A DNA stretch of 64,000 nt from Kitasatospora azatica KCTC 9699 (GCF_000744785.1 NZ_JQMO01000003.1:2294001-2358000); one strand, 5' to 3'. Shown: positions 42,874 through 51,704, numbered from the stretch's first letter. The notes: a model not told the origin generated them from the letters alone. A program made the numbers and translations.

Positions 42874-45807
42874 TCAGGCGGCTTCCAGGATGCCGAGGGC
42901 GGTGACCAGGCCGGACCGCGACGTGACATGGAGCTTGCGGAAGATGCGGGTCAGGTGTCCTTCGACAGTTTTGACGGAGATGAAGAGTTCGGCGGCGATG
43001 GCACGGTTGCTCCGGCCGGCGGCGACCAACTCGGCGATGCGGCGTTCCTGTTCGGAGAGTGCGGGATGGGCGGGGTGGGCGGGGGCGCGCCGGCCGGGGC
43101 GGGGACGGTGGCCGCCGATCCGCCGCTGGGCGTTGACGGCGAGGATGCCGAGGTGGGCGGCCCCGCAGTCGTCGGCGAGCTGCTTCGCCCGACCGACGGC
43201 GAGTGCGGCCTCGTCGAGCCGGTGACCGTCGGCGAGGCTGCGGCCGAGCAGCAGGCGGGCTTGGGCCTCGGCGGGGGACAGGCCCGCGGAGGCGAAGAGG
43301 TCGGCCGCGCAGCGAAGGAATTCCGCGGCGACATCGGGGTCGTCGGTCCGCACGAAGGCCTGGGCGAGCACGGCGTATCCGCGCTGGCCCGGCAGTTCCA
43401 CGGTGTCGGCCGCCTCGGCGGCGGCCGCGGCCCAGTTGCGGGCCGCGGCGTGGTTGCCCCGGGCCGCCTCGGCCCGGGTGGCGGTACAGCACCACATGGC
43501 CCGCAAGGCGGGCAAGGGCACCGGACGGCCCGGTTCGACGATGGCGCGGATGAGGTCCAGGCAGTCGTCGGGGCGGCCCTGCTCCAGGCGCAGCGCGGCC
43601 AGCATGCCGGCGGACGCCTCCCAGAGCCGTCCGCGACGGGTGACGGCGCGAAGGGCCTGCTCGATGGTTCCGGCCGCCGAGGTGGGGCCGGTCCGCTGGG
43701 CGGTCGCCGCGGCTCGCAGGGTCAGCGCGAAGGCGACGAGGTTCGGCAGGGCGAGCTGATGCGCCGTCTCCTCGGCGCTTCCGGCCGAAGCCGCGCTGCC
43801 CTCCAGCTCGCCGGTCGCCTGCTGTGCGTACGACTGGCACAGCAGCAGATGGGGCAGCAGGTGGCTCTGCCCGGTCCGCCGGGCGAGGGCGACGCCGCGG
43901 GTGGTGTGGCGCAGGGCATCGTGGTGGCGCTCGGACAGCGCTTCGGCCCAGCCCAACTGGACGGCCCCGTCGAGGCAGCCGGCCAGTTCCCCGTCCTTCA
44001 TCGCGTCGAACGAGGCTGCCGCTTCGGCCGCGTGCGTTCGGGAGGGCTCCAGGCGTCCGCTGTACGCGGCGCCCAGGGCGCGGCAGGCGGCGACGGCGGT
44101 GCGGATCCTGCGGTCGGAGGTGCTCACTCGGAGCGTGTCGAGCAGGCGCGCGGCCTCGTCGTACCTGCCCTGCGCCGTGCGCACGATGGCGAGTTGCAGC
44201 CGGAGCGGGTCGGCCCGGGAGTCGTGTTGCGGCCAGCGGGCCAGTTCGCGTTCCAGAACGGAGCCGTTCGACCGCGGGGTGAGGGTGCGTTCGACTGCCG
44301 ACCCGACCGCCACCAGGGGTACCCGCAGCTCGGGTCGGCTGGGCGGCACCAGCTCGAGGGCCTGGCCCAGGCTGTCGCGACACCCGGTCAGGTCGCCGGT
44401 CATGGCGACGGCTTCGGCCAGCCCCAGCAGCATGCCGAGTCTGCGCGGGGCCAGATCCCCGGAGCGGTCCGTGGCGGACAGGCGCAGCGCGGCGCGCAGC
44501 CAGGTGGCGGCGGTGGCAGGGGAGAGGTGGCGGGTCGAGGCAGCCGCCTCGACCAGGACCGCGATCGCCTCCCGGTCCCCGGGGCGCGCCGAGCGCGCGA
44601 CATGGGGGGCGCGTTCCACGGGGCCGGCCCCGCTGTCGCGCAGCGCCAGGTCGGCGCGGCGGTGCGCGGCCAGGGCCCAGCCCGGCGGGGTGTCCCTGGA
44701 CACCGCCTCGCGCAGGACGAGGTGGCGTGACCGCAGCAGCCGGTGCAGGTCGGACGGCGGTCCCGCAGGGTTGGCGGCTCGGACGAGGTCGAGTGCGGAC
44801 AGTCCGTCGAGGGCCTCCAGGGCCCGCTGCTCGGGGAGGTCGGCCACCGCCGCGAGCAGCAGCGGGTCGAAGGGGTCGCCGAGCACGGACGCGGCACGCA
44901 GCACGGCGAGTTCGTCGTCGCAGAGCACGGCGGTCTCCCGGATCAGGGCCGCCCGTACGGTCTCCGGCAGGCCCACGGCGGTGGTGCTGCTCGCCAGTTC
45001 GCCCAGCAGGCCCAGATACAACGGGTTGCCCTCGCCGGCCGTGCAGAGCCGGTCCCGCTGGTCGCGGGTGTGCCCGGGACCGAGCAGGGTTTCGCAGGCT
45101 TCCCGGTCCAGCGGCGCGAGCGGGAGGCGGACGACCCGGTAGTGCGCCGCCGGGTGCTGGAGCGCCGCCAGGAGTCGAGCCGGGGACTGCCGCGGCCGGT
45201 GACCGCAGGCAAGGATCAACGGTGTGCCGGGCGCTGCGCGAAGGAGTTCGTGCAGGAGGTCGAGCGTGGCTTCACCGGCCCAGTGCAGGTCGTCCAGGCA
45301 CAGCAGGACCCCGCGGCCACGGTCGGCCGCCGCGAGGAGCTGGGCTAGTGCCGCGTCAGGCAAGTTTTGCCCGTCAAGGAGCGGCGTCCGGTGCGTGCTC
45401 TCGGCGTGCCGGCCGGAAGTCCTCGTACTGGACGTACTTGGGCTTTCGGCCGGTGCGGCGAGAGTGCGTGCCGGGCGTCGCGACGGGGCGAAGGTTGCCT
45501 GACGCGGCACTAGGCCCTGGCGCGGCAGGTGACTTCCGGACTGCTCCGGCGAGGCGGTCCGGAGCAGGTCCAGCACGAGGGGGCGGCGCGGTTCGAAGGC
45601 CGAGGAGCGGTCGGAGAGGACGGTCAGCCCCTCGGCCCGGGCGAGCTTCTCGAGTTCGGCGAGCAGGGCGGACTTGCCCAGGCCCGGGTCGCCGGCGATC
45701 TCGATGACGGTGGAGGCTCCGTCCGCGCATGCGGTGACGGCTGATTCCAGGACTGACATCTCGTGTTCCCGGCCGGTCAGCGGCGGGTTCTGTTCCCTCA
45801 TAGGCAT
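42874..45807 (-). CDS. LAL-type LuxR family regulator with an in-frame MITE insertion
   Basis: This 977-residue STAND ATPase regulator has Walker A GDPGLGKSALL with K45, Walker B VLLCLDDLHW, a long TPR-like helical middle and a C-terminal LuxR HTH (LSEQERRIAELVAAGRSNRA; ISVKTVEGHLTRIFRKL). LAL proteins usually activate nearby biosynthetic genes. It is divergent from the lanthipeptide synthetase. Residues 99-153 come from a 165-bp insertion with 19-bp terminal inverted repeats. Removing it restores LPRQG-LAQLLAAADRG, which reads like an intact family member. The insertion lies between Walker A and B, so activity may be altered. The ATG at 45807 has GAGGGG close upstream. Confidence 0.9.
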   Translation of the reverse strand: MPMREQNPPLTGREHEMSVLESAVTACADGASTVIEIAGDPGLGKSALLAELEKLARAEGLTVLSDRSSAFEPRRPLVLDLLRTASPEQSGSHLPRQGLVPRQATFAPSRRPARTLAAPAESPSTSSTRTSGRHAESTHRTPLLDGQNLPDAALAQLLAAADRGRGVLLCLDDLHWAGEATLDLLHELLRAAPGTPLILACGHRPRQSPARLLAALQHPAAHYRVVRLPLAPLDREACETLLGPGHTRDQRDRLCTAGEGNPLYLGLLGELASSTTAVGLPETVRAALIRETAVLCDDELAVLRAASVLGDPFDPLLLAAVADLPEQRALEALDGLSALDLVRAANPAGPPSDLHRLLRSRHLVLREAVSRDTPPGWALAAHRRADLALRDSGAGPVERAPHVARSARPGDREAIAVLVEAAASTRHLSPATAATWLRAALRLSATDRSGDLAPRRLGMLLGLAEAVAMTGDLTGCRDSLGQALELVPPSRPELRVPLVAVGSAVERTLTPRSNGSVLERELARWPQHDSRADPLRLQLAIVRTAQGRYDEAARLLDTLRVSTSDRRIRTAVAACRALGAAYSGRLEPSRTHAAEAAASFDAMKDGELAGCLDGAVQLGWAEALSERHHDALRHTTRGVALARRTGQSHLLPHLLLCQSYAQQATGELEGSAASAGSAEETAHQLALPNLVAFALTLRAAATAQRTGPTSAAGTIEQALRAVTRRGRLWEASAGMLAALRLEQGRPDDCLDLIRAIVEPGRPVPLPALRAMWCCTATRAEAARGNHAAARNWAAAAAEAADTVELPGQRGYAVLAQAFVRTDDPDVAAEFLRCAADLFASAGLSPAEAQARLLLGRSLADGHRLDEAALAVGRAKQLADDCGAAHLGILAVNAQRRIGGHRPRPGRRAPAHPAHPALSEQERRIAELVAAGRSNRAIAAELFISVKTVEGHLTRIFRKLHVTSRSGLVTALGILEAA
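45345..45513. mobile_element. MITE-like insertion within the LAL gene
   Basis: The perfect 19-bp terminal inverted repeat CTAGTGCCGCGTCAGGCAA (45345-45363) has its reverse complement at 45495-45513. Imperfect pairing continues inward (TTTTGCCCGTC versus GACGGGGCGAA). The outer CTAG at both ends looks like a 4-bp target duplication. The net insertion is then 165 bp, 55 codons, keeping the reading frame. No transposase is encoded, so it is a non-autonomous element. Confidence 0.88.
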
Positions 45808-46014
45808 CCCCTCTGGCGTGCTGAGGCCCCGTGGAGTCGATCGTCAGCCATGGCCCGCCGCAGCAGCTTCCGTGGAACTACGTGAGCCCCTTACGCAACT
45901 GCCGGTGTCCAGGGGAGAAACGAGGGTCGCACCCTCATGTTGGGCCCCCGGTCCGCTGCCAGATTGGCCGTCAAGGTCGCTGCCGAGCGGCGGATCGATG
46001 GATGGGGTAGTCAC
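45808..46014. promoter_or_regulatory. Divergent promoter region of the LAL regulator and lanthipeptide synthetase
   Basis: This 207-bp gap contains CGTGAGCCCCTTACG at 45881-45895, an imperfect inverted repeat of LuxR-site size, and GAGGGTCGCACCCTC near 45923, a second short inverted repeat. No clear -10/-35 pair is seen. Confidence 0.45.
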
Positions 46015-48735
46015 ATGCATGACTTTCGCTTGCAGTCGGTGGTGGAGGCGGTTCTCGCCGAGCGCGGGCTGGAGGGCTGGACGTTCAACGAGGACAAGGT
46101 CTGGTGCCGGGTGACACCGGCCGGCGACGGCGGGACCGACCGGATCCAGGGGTGGAAGCTCCACGTCTCCGCGACGCGGTTGTCCGCGCCGGAGGTGCTG
46201 TACCGGGTCGCCCACGTCCTGGTCCCGCGCGGGGTGGCGTTCAAGTTCTCCCGGAGCATCCGGATGGTCGAGGAGATGACCGGCGAGCGGTACGACCGGG
46301 CCCAGTGCGGGAAGATCATCGCCATCTACCCGTCCGACGAGGACCAGTTCCGGGAACTCGCCACGGCGCTGGACAAGGCCACGGCGGGGCTGCCCGGGCC
46401 GGCCGTCCTGAACGACCGGCCGGTGCGGCCCGGCAGCCTGGTGCACTACCGGTTCGGCGCGTTCCGGGGCGTGCCGGTCCTCACCGACGACGGGGTGTTC
46501 GAGATCCGGGTCGCCGATCCGGACGGGACCCCGGTCGAGGACGTGCGCAAGCCGTGGTTCTGCCCGCCGTCCTGGGCCGAACTGCCGTACCCCGCCCCGC
46601 CGAAGACGACCAAGCCCGGCGCGCTGCTCGCCGACCGCTTCGAGGTCCGCCAGGCGATCCGCCACTCCGCCCGGGGCGGCGTGTACAAGGCGCTGGACCA
46701 CCGGACCGGCGCGGAGGTGATCGTCAAGCAGGCCCGCGCCTACGTGGGCGGGCGGCTGAACGGCGACGACTGCCGGGCCGGCCTGCGCAACGAGTGGGAC
46801 GCCCTGACCGCCCTGGCCGGGATCGCCGCCGAGCCGGTCGACATCTTCGACCTCAACGGCCACACCTTCCTGGTGGAGTCCCTCGTCCCCGGGACGACCC
46901 TGGCCCAGTGGGTCGACGAGCAGTTGGCGGGCAACGACGGGCAGGCCGGCCTGGCACCGGCTCAACTGCTGGACATGGCCCGGAAGCTGACCGAGCTGAT
47001 GGCCGAGGTTCACGCGCGCGGGCTGGTGTTCCAGGACTTCACCCCGCTCAACATCATGGTGACCCCGGACGGCGGGCTGAAGCTGATCGACCCGGAGATG
47101 GCCCGCGTCCCCGGCGAGTGGGGGGTCCGGGGCCACACGATCGGCTTCGCCGCCCTGGAGGTCGTGGGCCACCCCGGCGAGGGCTGGGTGCCGCAGCAGA
47201 CGGCCGACCTGTACTCGCTGGGCGCCGTGCTGCAGTTCCTCGCGGTGGGGACGGCGCCGATGTTCGGCACGGACGCACCGAAGCCGCTCTCCGTGCACGA
47301 CCGCCTCGCCGACGTGCTGCGAGTGGTCGGCCTGCGCAACGCCGCCGCGCGGATGGTGGCGCCGGCGGTGTCCGGTCTGACGGCCGACGACCCCGAGCAG
47401 CGCTGGTCGCTCGACCGGCTCCGGGAGTTCCTCGCCACCTGCACGGTGCCGGCGGCCGCGGCCGTGTCCGAGGAGGACATCGCGGCTGCGGACCGGCTCT
47501 CCGACGCCGACCGGCAGCGCTTCACCGACGACGGCCTCGCCCACCTGCTGGCGGCCATGGCCGCCCCCGGCGACGATGCCGGCCGGCTGTGGCCGAGCAC
47601 CGACTTCGGCAACGGCACCGACCCCTGCAACGTCCAGCACGGCTCGGCCGGGGTCCTGGGCCTGCTCACCCTGGCCGACCGCCACCTGCAGCGGGACGAC
47701 CTGCGCGCGGCCGTCACCCGGACGGCGGCCTGGACCGCGCAGCGGCGCGACGCGATCCCCCGGCTGCTGCCCGGCCTGTACTTCGGGCGCTCCGGCACCG
47801 CCTGGGCGCTCTTCGACGCGGCCCGCCACCTCGGTGACGAGGAGTTGGAGCAGCAGGCGGTCGACCTGGCCCTCGCCGTGCCGGTGGAGTGGCCCAACCC
47901 GGACGTCTGCCACGGAGTCGCGGGGTCCGTCCTGACCCAGCTCCACCTGTGGCGCCACACCGGCCGCGGCGAGTTCCTGGAGCGGGCGACCAAGGGCGGC
48001 GAGGCGCTGCTGGCGGCTGCCGAGCACACCGACGGCCAGGTCTACTGGCCGATCCCAGACGGCCTCGACTCGCTCCTGTCGGGCATCTCCCACCTGGGGT
48101 TCGCCCACGGCGTCGCCGGTGTCGGGTACGCCCTGCTGGCGATAGCCCAGGCCACGGGGGACGAGCGGTACCTGACGGCCGCGGTGGCCGCCGGGAACAC
48201 CCTGGTCGCCGAGGCCGAGCGCGGACCGTCGGGGGCGCACTGGCGCAACGACCGCAGCGACGAGCCCGGCACGGGCATGCGCACCCACTGGTGCAGCGGC
48301 TCCTCCGGCGTGGGGACCTTCCTGCTGCGGCTGTGGCAGACGACCGGTGACGCCGAGTACCTGCACCTGACGGAGCAGGCGGCGCAGGCGGTCCGCCACG
48401 CCCGGTGGTACTCGGGCACCGCGGCCTGCCACGGCCTGGCCGGCAACGGCGAGTTCCTGCTCGACCTCGCGGACGCCGTCGGCGGCCCGTACCGCGGGTG
48501 GGCCGAGGAGCTGGCCTCCTCGATGGTGCTGCGCCACGGCGTCCGCGGCGGACTCCTGGTGATCCCCGACGAGTCCTCGCAGGGCGCGGCCGTCGACTAC
48601 AACGTGGGCCTCAGCGGCACCGTGGGCTTCCTGCTGCGACTGGCGCACGGCGGGGGCCGGCCCTGGATGGCCGACGGGGCGGCGGAGCAGGCGGTCGACG
48701 GTGTCCACCGCTCGCTGCAGTTGGTGACGCGGTGA
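46015..48735 (+). CDS. lanL: Class IV-like lanthipeptide synthetase (LanL: lyase-kinase-cyclase)
   Basis: This 906-residue enzyme is predicted to phosphorylate Ser/Thr in precursor cores, eliminate phosphate, and add Cys to form thioether rings. The N-terminal 200 residues match the lyase-type region of class III/IV synthetases (YDRAQCGKIIAIYPSDEDQF). The kinase domain has VKQA (K near 237), LVFQDFTPLNIMV with D341, and LIDPEMA with D359. The LanC-like cyclase (about 520-906) keeps the zinc ligands C760 (HWCSGSSG) and C805-H806 (ACHGLAGNG), which marks class IV rather than class III. The start at 46015 gives MHDFRLQSVV; the ribosome site is weak. The stop overlaps the peptidase start (GTGA). 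Confidence 0.92.
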   Translation: MHDFRLQSVVEAVLAERGLEGWTFNEDKVWCRVTPAGDGGTDRIQGWKLHVSATRLSAPEVLYRVAHVLVPRGVAFKFSRSIRMVEEMTGERYDRAQCGKIIAIYPSDEDQFRELATALDKATAGLPGPAVLNDRPVRPGSLVHYRFGAFRGVPVLTDDGVFEIRVADPDGTPVEDVRKPWFCPPSWAELPYPAPPKTTKPGALLADRFEVRQAIRHSARGGVYKALDHRTGAEVIVKQARAYVGGRLNGDDCRAGLRNEWDALTALAGIAAEPVDIFDLNGHTFLVESLVPGTTLAQWVDEQLAGNDGQAGLAPAQLLDMARKLTELMAEVHARGLVFQDFTPLNIMVTPDGGLKLIDPEMARVPGEWGVRGHTIGFAALEVVGHPGEGWVPQQTADLYSLGAVLQFLAVGTAPMFGTDAPKPLSVHDRLADVLRVVGLRNAAARMVAPAVSGLTADDPEQRWSLDRLREFLATCTVPAAAAVSEEDIAAADRLSDADRQRFTDDGLAHLLAAMAAPGDDAGRLWPSTDFGNGTDPCNVQHGSAGVLGLLTLADRHLQRDDLRAAVTRTAAWTAQRRDAIPRLLPGLYFGRSGTAWALFDAARHLGDEELEQQAVDLALAVPVEWPNPDVCHGVAGSVLTQLHLWRHTGRGEFLERATKGGEALLAAAEHTDGQVYWPIPDGLDSLLSGISHLGFAHGVAGVGYALLAIAQATGDERYLTAAVAAGNTLVAEAERGPSGAHWRNDRSDEPGTGMRTHWCSGSSGVGTFLLRLWQTTGDAEYLHLTEQAAQAVRHARWYSGTAACHGLAGNGEFLLDLADAVGGPYRGWAEELASSMVLRHGVRGGLLVIPDESSQGAAVDYNVGLSGTVGFLLRLAHGGGRPWMADGAAEQAVDGVHRSLQLVTR

Positions 48736-50552
48736 CAACTCCCTGGCAGGGGTACCTCGACGACAGCACCGTGACGTCGAGGATCAGCTTCCGGTTCTCC
48801 GCCTGCGGCACCCGGGCCGCCTGCCTGGCCACCACCGAGTCCGGTCGGCAGCAGGCCGAGAGCTGGAGCCTGCGGGCGGACGGGCCGGTCCTGGACTTCT
48901 CCACCGAGCTGACCTGCGACCTCGCCTACACGATGGTCCTCCCGCTGGACGGCGAACGGCTGCTGGTCTCCCGGCACGGCTCCCAGGACACCCAGACCCT
49001 GGACCTGCTCCACCCGGACGGGCGGCTCACCGCGCTGGGCAGCACGCAGCACGCACCGCTCGCCCTGCTGGCCCTGCCGGCGGGATCCCCCGGCCTGGCA
49101 CTGGCCTGGTCGGGCCGCGACGCCGGTGCGGGTGCGGCGGACCAGGAGACGGCGCTGTACCGGGTGACCACCGGTACCCCGTGGCTCCAGGAGCTGGTCC
49201 GGCTGCCGGGGCGGGTGCGGGACGCGACGATCTGCGGCCCCCGGATCCTGTTCGCCCTGGAAGCGGCGTCGGGCCGGGTGCGCCTGCTGGTCGATCCCCG
49301 CGACGGGACCGCCGTGCCGGTGACGTTCCTCGACGACACCGCCCGGGTGCTGGCCGGCACCGAGCACCACCTGCTGCTCGCCCTGCGCGGGCCGCAGGGG
49401 CCGGCGCTCGCCCGGGCGGACCTCGCCGACGGGAGCATCCGCGCGCTCGACCCGGGCGCTCCCCCGCGCGGGATCGTCTACCCGCTGACGCTGGACCCGA
49501 CCGGGACGACGGTGGCCGTCCTGGAGACCGTCGGGGCACGTTCGCTGCTCAGCTGCTGGAACACCGAGACCGGGGCCGTGCAGCGGATCGTGGTGCCGGA
49601 GGGCGAACTCCTCCCGGTCGCGGCCTGGACCCCGGCGGGGCTCTGGCTCCCGCACTCCGACCCCCGACAGCCCCGGACCATGGCCTGGCTGCCACCGGGC
49701 GCGCCGGAACTCCACGTCCCCACCGCGCCGGTGGGGCCCTGGCGGCCCGGCCGGGTGGAGTCCTTCCCCGGGGCGGCGGGGCCGGTCGAGGCCGTGGTCT
49801 ACGGGCCGGACTGGCGCACCAGCCGGCGGGTGGTGGTGGCCCTGCACGGTGGCCCCACCAGCCACTGGACGCTCGGCTTCAACCCGCTCTTCCAGCTCTT
49901 CGCGGCGGCCGGCATCGCGGTCGTGGCCCCCAACCAGCGCGGCAGCACCGGCTACGGGGCGGAGCACACGCTCTCGCTGGTCGGCGCCTGGGGCGTGCCC
50001 GACCTCGCCGACGTCTCGACCGTCGCGGCGTACGTCCAGGCCTACCGCGCGCCGGACCTGGACCGCCCCGCCGTCTTCGGCATCAGCTACGGCGGCTACC
50101 TGGCGCTGTTGGCCGCCGGCACCCGACCGGACCTGTGGTCCGGCTGCGTGGCCGTCGCCCCGTTCCTGTCCGGACCCCGACTGCACGCCGAGGGGTTCGT
50201 CACGGTGCGCGGCATGGTGGAGCGCCTCGACGGGCTCACCGAGGCGACCGACGCACTCGGGCCGCGTGACGTCACCCGGTTCGCGGCAGATCTGCGCGGC
50301 CGGCTGCTGCTGATCCACGGGGCCCGCGACGAGTCCACACCAGTGGAGCATTCCCGGTCCCTCGCCCGGCAGTTGGCCGATCTCGGCCGCCGCGAGGGCA
50401 CGGACTTCCGGTATCTCGAACCCCCTGACCGCGGCCACGCCGCTCTCGGTGCTCACGTCCAGGACCCGATCGCCGCCTTGGTGGCCCGCTTCCTCGCCGA
50501 GGGCGAGTCGGCCGCCGACCCCGCCCGCGAACTCGTCCGTGAGAGGAGGTGA
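48732..50552 (+). CDS. S9 family prolyl oligopeptidase-like peptidase, probable leader protease
   Basis: This 606-residue cytoplasmic serine peptidase has an N-terminal beta-propeller-like region (about 1-350) and a C-terminal alpha/beta-hydrolase domain. The triad is visible: S452 in GISYGGYLAL, D533 in HGARDESTP and H569 in DRGHAAL; the oxyanion region is VVVALHGGPTSHW. S9 peptidases are known to trim class III lanthipeptide leaders (FlaP type), which suggests that role here. The GTG at 48732 overlaps the synthetase stop. Its last codons and stop lie inside the conserved ribosome-site block of the first precursor gene (AGGAGGTGA), so the two are coupled. Confidence 0.92.
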   Translation: MTTPWQGYLDDSTVTSRISFRFSACGTRAACLATTESGRQQAESWSLRADGPVLDFSTELTCDLAYTMVLPLDGERLLVSRHGSQDTQTLDLLHPDGRLTALGSTQHAPLALLALPAGSPGLALAWSGRDAGAGAADQETALYRVTTGTPWLQELVRLPGRVRDATICGPRILFALEAASGRVRLLVDPRDGTAVPVTFLDDTARVLAGTEHHLLLALRGPQGPALARADLADGSIRALDPGAPPRGIVYPLTLDPTGTTVAVLETVGARSLLSCWNTETGAVQRIVVPEGELLPVAAWTPAGLWLPHSDPRQPRTMAWLPPGAPELHVPTAPVGPWRPGRVESFPGAAGPVEAVVYGPDWRTSRRVVVALHGGPTSHWTLGFNPLFQLFAAAGIAVVAPNQRGSTGYGAEHTLSLVGAWGVPDLADVSTVAAYVQAYRAPDLDRPAVFGISYGGYLALLAAGTRPDLWSGCVAVAPFLSGPRLHAEGFVTVRGMVERLDGLTEATDALGPRDVTRFAADLRGRLLLIHGARDESTPVEHSRSLARQLADLGRREGTDFRYLEPPDRGHAALGAHVQDPIAALVARFLAEGESAADPARELVRERR

Positions 50553-50558
50553 TCGTTG

Positions 50559-50690
50559 ATGGAATTCGACCTCAACGCTCTGCAGGAGCTGCCCGCCGAG
50601 GACGAGCAGGCCGGCTTCTGCCGCTTCACCTGCTCCCTCAGCTGCAGCGGGACCTGCCAGTCGACCTGCCTGGCCACCGGCAACCGGTGA
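50559..50690 (+). CDS. Lanthipeptide precursor 1
   Basis: This 43-residue peptide has leader MEFDLNALQELPAEDEQAG and a core with Cys at 21, 25, 29, 33 and 37, exactly every fourth residue. Each Cys after the first is preceded by Ser or Thr. The leader DLNALQEL fits the LxLQ-type recognition motif known in class III leaders. AGGAGGTGA, a near-perfect Shine-Dalgarno, is 12 bp upstream and contains the peptidase stop codon. It is the first of ten tandem precursors. Confidence 0.93.
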   Translation: MEFDLNALQELPAEDEQAGFCRFTCSLSCSGTCQSTCLATGNR

Positions 50691-50790
50691 GTCGCCGTTG
50701 CCGGCTGCGACGGGCCGTCACCTGTCGGGCAAGCCGCAGGTGACGGCCCGTCCGGCCCGCGTACCAGTCCGTGGAGGGAGGTGAACGCCC

Positions 50791-50925
50791 ATGGAATTCG
50801 ACCTCGACGCGCTGCAGGAGCTGCCCACCGAGGACGTGCAGGCCGGCATCGGTTGCCGCGTCAGCTGCAGCGTCAGCTGCGGCGGGTCCTGCCCGGCGAC
50901 CTGCTGGGTCTCGAACAACCAGTGA
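50791..50925 (+). CDS. Lanthipeptide precursor 2
   Basis: This 44-residue peptide has leader MEFDLDALQELPTEDVQAG and a core with Cys at 22, 26, 30, 34 and 38, again with spacing of four (CRVSCSVSCGGSCPATC). Ser/Thr precede all but the first. The tail is WVSNNQ. The ribosome site is GGAGGGAGGTGA. The upstream spacer repeats the ACCAGTCCGTGGAGGGAGG block found before precursors 3-7 with variations. Confidence 0.92.
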   Translation: MEFDLDALQELPTEDVQAGIGCRVSCSVSCGGSCPATCWVSNNQ

Positions 50926-50973
50926 CCAGTCGTCACTTTCCTTGTGCCAGTCCGTGAGAGGAGGTGATCAATC

Positions 50974-51108
50974 ATGGAGTTCGACCTCGATGCCCTGCAG
51001 GAGCTCGTCGCGCAGGAGGAGCAGGCGGTCGGCGCCTGCGAGTGGACCTGCGGCGCGAGCTGCCAGGTGACGGAGTGCCCGGCCACCCGCACGATGACCG
51101 GCGCCTGA
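50974..51108 (+). CDS. Lanthipeptide precursor 3
   Basis: This 44-residue peptide has leader MEFDLDALQELVAQEEQAVG and a core with Cys at 22, 26, 30 and 35. It lacks the final Cys of its relatives, having PATR where they have PATC, and ends TMTGA. It therefore would form one ring fewer. The ribosome site is GAGAGGAGGTGATC. Confidence 0.92.
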   Translation: MEFDLDALQELVAQEEQAVGACEWTCGASCQVTECPATRTMTGA

Positions 51109-51153
51109 CGGCGCCTCGGTTCGTCGCCAGTCCCTGGAGGGAGGTGATCAATC

Positions 51154-51291
51154 ATGGAGTTCGATTTCGACGCGCTGCAGGAGCTCGTCGCGCAGGAGGA
51201 GCAGGCCGTCGGTGTCTGCGAGTGGACCTGCGGCGTGAGCTGCCGGGTGACGGGATACTGCCCGGCCACCTGCGGGACCACCGGCGAATGA
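51154..51291 (+). CDS. Lanthipeptide precursor 4
   Basis: This 45-residue peptide has leader MEFDFDALQELVAQEEQAVG and core Cys at 22, 26, 30, 36 and 40 (CEWTCGVSC, then YCPATC). It is the closest relative of precursor 3, and the 5' flank GGAGGTGATCAATCATGGAG is identical in both, so they look like a recent duplication. Confidence 0.92.
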   Translation: MEFDFDALQELVAQEEQAVGVCEWTCGVSCRVTGYCPATCGTTGE

Positions 51292-51339
51292 CGGTCCGTT
51301 CGGCCCGTGTGCCAGTCCGCGGGAGGAGGTGATCAGTTC

Positions 51340-51477
51340 ATGGACTTCGACTTCGATGCCCTGCAGGAGCTCGTCCCGCAGGAGGAGCAGGCCGTCGGCG
51401 CCTGCTCGTGGACCTGCGGCAGAAGCTGCCGCATAACGATCTGCCCGGCCACCTGCATCGGCACCGACGCCGACTAG
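51340..51477 (+). CDS. Lanthipeptide precursor 5
   Basis: This 45-residue peptide has leader MDFDFDALQELVPQEEQAVG and core Cys at 22, 26, 30, 35 and 39 (CSWTCGRSC; CPATC), ending IGTDAD. Two Arg residues make this core more basic than the others. The ribosome site is GGGAGGAGGTGATC. Confidence 0.92.
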   Translation: MDFDFDALQELVPQEEQAVGACSWTCGRSCRITICPATCIGTDAD

Positions 51478-51522
51478 GCCCCTCGATCCGTGTGCCAGTC
51501 CTGTGAGAGGAGGTGATCATTC

Positions 51523-51657
51523 ATGGAGTTCGACCTCGACGCCCTGCAGGAGCTCGTTTCGCAGGAGGACCAGGCGGTCGGCGCCTGCGAGTGGAGCTGC
51601 ACCCGCAGCTGCCAGGTGACGGTGTGCCCGGCCACCTGCCCGGTGACCACCGTCTGA
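51523..51657 (+). CDS. Lanthipeptide precursor 6
   Basis: This 44-residue peptide has leader MEFDLDALQELVSQEDQAVG and core Cys at 22, 26, 30, 35 and 39 (CEWSCTRSC; VCPATC), ending PVTTV. Ser/Thr precede four of the five Cys residues or lie two away. The ribosome site is GAGAGGAGGTGATC. Confidence 0.92.
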   Translation: MEFDLDALQELVSQEDQAVGACEWSCTRSCQVTVCPATCPVTTV

Positions 51658-51704
51658 CAGTCCCTCAATCCGCCTACCGGTCCTCTGAAAGGAGGTGACC
51701 ATCC

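Noticed and set aside
45345..45513. A frameshift or assembly error in the LAL gene.
   Set aside because: The extra segment has perfect inverted termini and a length that keeps the frame, which points to a real insertion.
45844..48738. A long minus-strand frame opposite the lanthipeptide synthetase.
   Set aside because: Translation is rich in Arg, Gly, His and Pro with no domain, while the plus strand has kinase and LanC motifs.
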